This document shows positions 61,049-61,931 of a stretch of 61,931 nt of DNA, one piece after another. The stretch is taken from positions 40,663-102,593 of the forward strand of contig CADEDV010000012.1 in the NCBI GenBank assembly GCA_902826165.1. Direction: 5' to 3'. A program made the position numbers and the translations under genes. The number at the start of each line of letters is the position of its first letter. Positions within the stretch are counted from its first letter, which is position 1. This stretch comes from an uncultured Bacteroidota bacterium (lineage in GTDB: Bacteria; Bacteroidota; Bacteroidia; Chitinophagales; Chitinophagaceae). The notes under the pieces are model-generated. The model was not told the DNA's origin. It saw nothing but the letters and a program-made list of their open reading frames with translations, and did not search any database.

Positions 61049-61768
61049 ATGGCCCTTCAACCCTGGCGTAAAGGAAAAGTTATTAAGATCGACGATCATA
61101 CACATAATACAAGAAGGTTCTGGGTGGAAGTAACCGAACTCGAACAATTCGATTTTAAGCCCGGCCAGTTTGTAACCCTTGATCTTCCCATTGACGAAAA
61201 ACCGAATAAACGCTGGCGCAGTTATTCCATCGCTTCCTGGCCGGATGGAACGAATGTATTTGAATTACTGATCGTGCATGCCGAAGGCGGACTTGGCACC
61301 ACGTATCTTTTTAATAATATCCGTGTTGGCAGCGAACTCACTTTCCGCGGTGCCCAGGGTGTTTTCACTTTACCTGCTTCAATTGAGAAAGACCTGTTCC
61401 TCATTTGTACCGGAACCGGTATTGCCCCCTTCAGGAGTATGGTGAATTATATCCAGCTTCATAACATACCTGCAAAAAATATTCATATGATCTTCGGCTG
61501 TCGTAATAAAGCCGACCTGCTGTATTACGAAGAACTAACAGCACTGGAAACCAAATTGCCGGGTTTTCATTATCATCCCACATTATGCCGTGAACATTGG
61601 GAAGGACATAACGGGTATGTACATGATATCTATGAAAAGCTTTGTGCGGAGAAACAAGAAGCCCATTTTTATCTCTGTGGCTGGAAGAATATGATCGATG
61701 AAGCAAAACGGAGAATTGTTGAAATGGGATATGATAAGAAAGCCATTCACCAGGAATTATATGGCTAA
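61049..61768 (+). CDS. Ferredoxin-NADP reductase-like flavoprotein
   Basis: A 239-residue FAD/NAD(P)H oxidoreductase of the ferredoxin-NADP reductase superfamily without a fused ferredoxin. The FAD domain has FKPGQFVTLDLP and RWRSYSIASWPDG (RxYS), then AEGGLGTTYLF; the nicotinamide domain has LICTGTGIAPFRSMV, MIFGCRNKADLLYYEEL and YLCGWKNMIDEAKRRI, with C-terminal HQELYG. It transfers electrons between NAD(P)H and a separate carrier; the partner is unknown. Complete and of usual length. Confidence 0.9.
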   Translation: MALQPWRKGKVIKIDDHTHNTRRFWVEVTELEQFDFKPGQFVTLDLPIDEKPNKRWRSYSIASWPDGTNVFELLIVHAEGGLGTTYLFNNIRVGSELTFRGAQGVFTLPASIEKDLFLICTGTGIAPFRSMVNYIQLHNIPAKNIHMIFGCRNKADLLYYEELTALETKLPGFHYHPTLCREHWEGHNGYVHDIYEKLCAEKQEAHFYLCGWKNMIDEAKRRIVEMGYDKKAIHQELYG

Positions 61769-61834
61769 CGACTATGTGATGTTAAGCAGTTTTCAAAATG
61801 ATATTCCGCAACCTTGTCGTTGATAACTGTCATA

Positions 61835-61864
61835 TTTGGTTTTAACGCATAGTTGCTATATTCG
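61835..61864 (+). promoter_or_regulatory. Promoter of the last gene
   Basis: TTTG (61835-61838), 18 bases, then TATATTCG (61857-61864), one base from TAnnTTTG, 17 bases before an ATG at 61882. Confidence 0.5.
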
Positions 61865-61881
61865 TGCAAATCAATTCACAT

Positions 61882-61931
61882 ATGGGTGCTTCATCGCTCA
61901 TAGTATTAATAATAGCTGCCGTTGCCTTCTC
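61882..61931 (+). CDS. N-terminus of a membrane or exported protein (cut by window end)
   Basis: The ATG at 61882 opens a frame reading MGASSLIVLIIAAVAF up to the window end. The hydrophobic run suggests a membrane helix or signal peptide. A good promoter lies upstream. Only 16 residues are visible, so the product cannot be named. Confidence 0.4.
   Translation, partial: MGASSLIVLIIAAVAF

Overview
The window is a dense, circular-chromosome-like stretch of a Bacteroidota genome, most probably of the Chitinophagaceae or a close relative. The evidence is a eukaryotic-type citrate synthase, a fused LpxC/FabZ, a split transketolase, PorX and two proteins with type IX secretion (T9SS) C-terminal sorting domains, and many promoters of the Bacteroidota type (TTTG/TTG, about 17-22 bases, TAnnTTTG). 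I see no rRNA, tRNA, CRISPR array, prophage or insertion sequence. No stretch longer than 300 bases lacks a gene or a proposed RNA.

Layout. 1-6.8 kb: citrate synthase (cut by the window edge), an LptF/LptG-type permease, an unrecognised two-gene cassette, tgt, a membrane glycosyltransferase and rsmG. 6.8-7.75 kb: an orphan NarL-type response regulator bracketed by two copies of one palindrome, the second in front of a probable small RNA. 7.76-15 kb (minus strand): M1 and M28 exopeptidases, a PepSY-like protein, rsmI, purS, pssA, a four-helix-bundle S23 cassette and an aminopeptidase P. 15-31 kb: pckA, a DUF922-like protein, a LytS/LytTR pair with a second M28 peptidase, dxs, an L,D-transpeptidase-like protein, OsmC, scpA, mscL, ppk2, an EamA transporter, frr, a WecA-like transferase, the N-terminal half of transketolase and a LolC/E-like permease. 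31.5-39.6 kb: rbfA, an MsbA-like exporter, a five-gene signalling cluster (lipoprotein, 7TM protein, histidine kinase, response regulator, cytochrome c), an acyl-CoA dehydrogenase and a PhnP-like hydrolase. 39.7-48.5 kb: porX, an HD hydrolase, lpxD, a WG-repeat protein, lpxC/fabZ, gyrB and a small protein. 48.5-61.9 kb: a giant S8 protease with a T9SS tail, mfd, a lipobox-bearing BNR protein with a T9SS tail, a small exported protein, a ferredoxin-NADP reductase-like flavoprotein and the start of another gene.

How the genes work together. Most are housekeeping: lipid A (lpxD, lpxC/fabZ), envelope assembly (LptF/G, LolC/E, MsbA-like, WecA-like), central carbon metabolism (citrate synthase, pckA, transketolase, dxs), RNA modification and ribosome maturation (tgt, rsmG, rsmI, rbfA, frr), and DNA handling (gyrB, scpA, mfd). 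PorX is the T9SS regulator, and two probable T9SS cargo proteins lie within 20 kb of it.

The signals I consider least explained are: (1) duplicated palindromes placed at an identical 21-base distance from two promoter -7 elements, one for the response regulator and one for a terminator-ended candidate small RNA; (2) degenerate tandem heptamer and octamer arrays, often in inverted pairs, filling the gaps between a stop codon and the next start codon; and (3) an S23 gene enclosed by such an inverted heptamer pair, with a 13-base perfect inverted repeat, resembling a non-autonomous mobile cassette.
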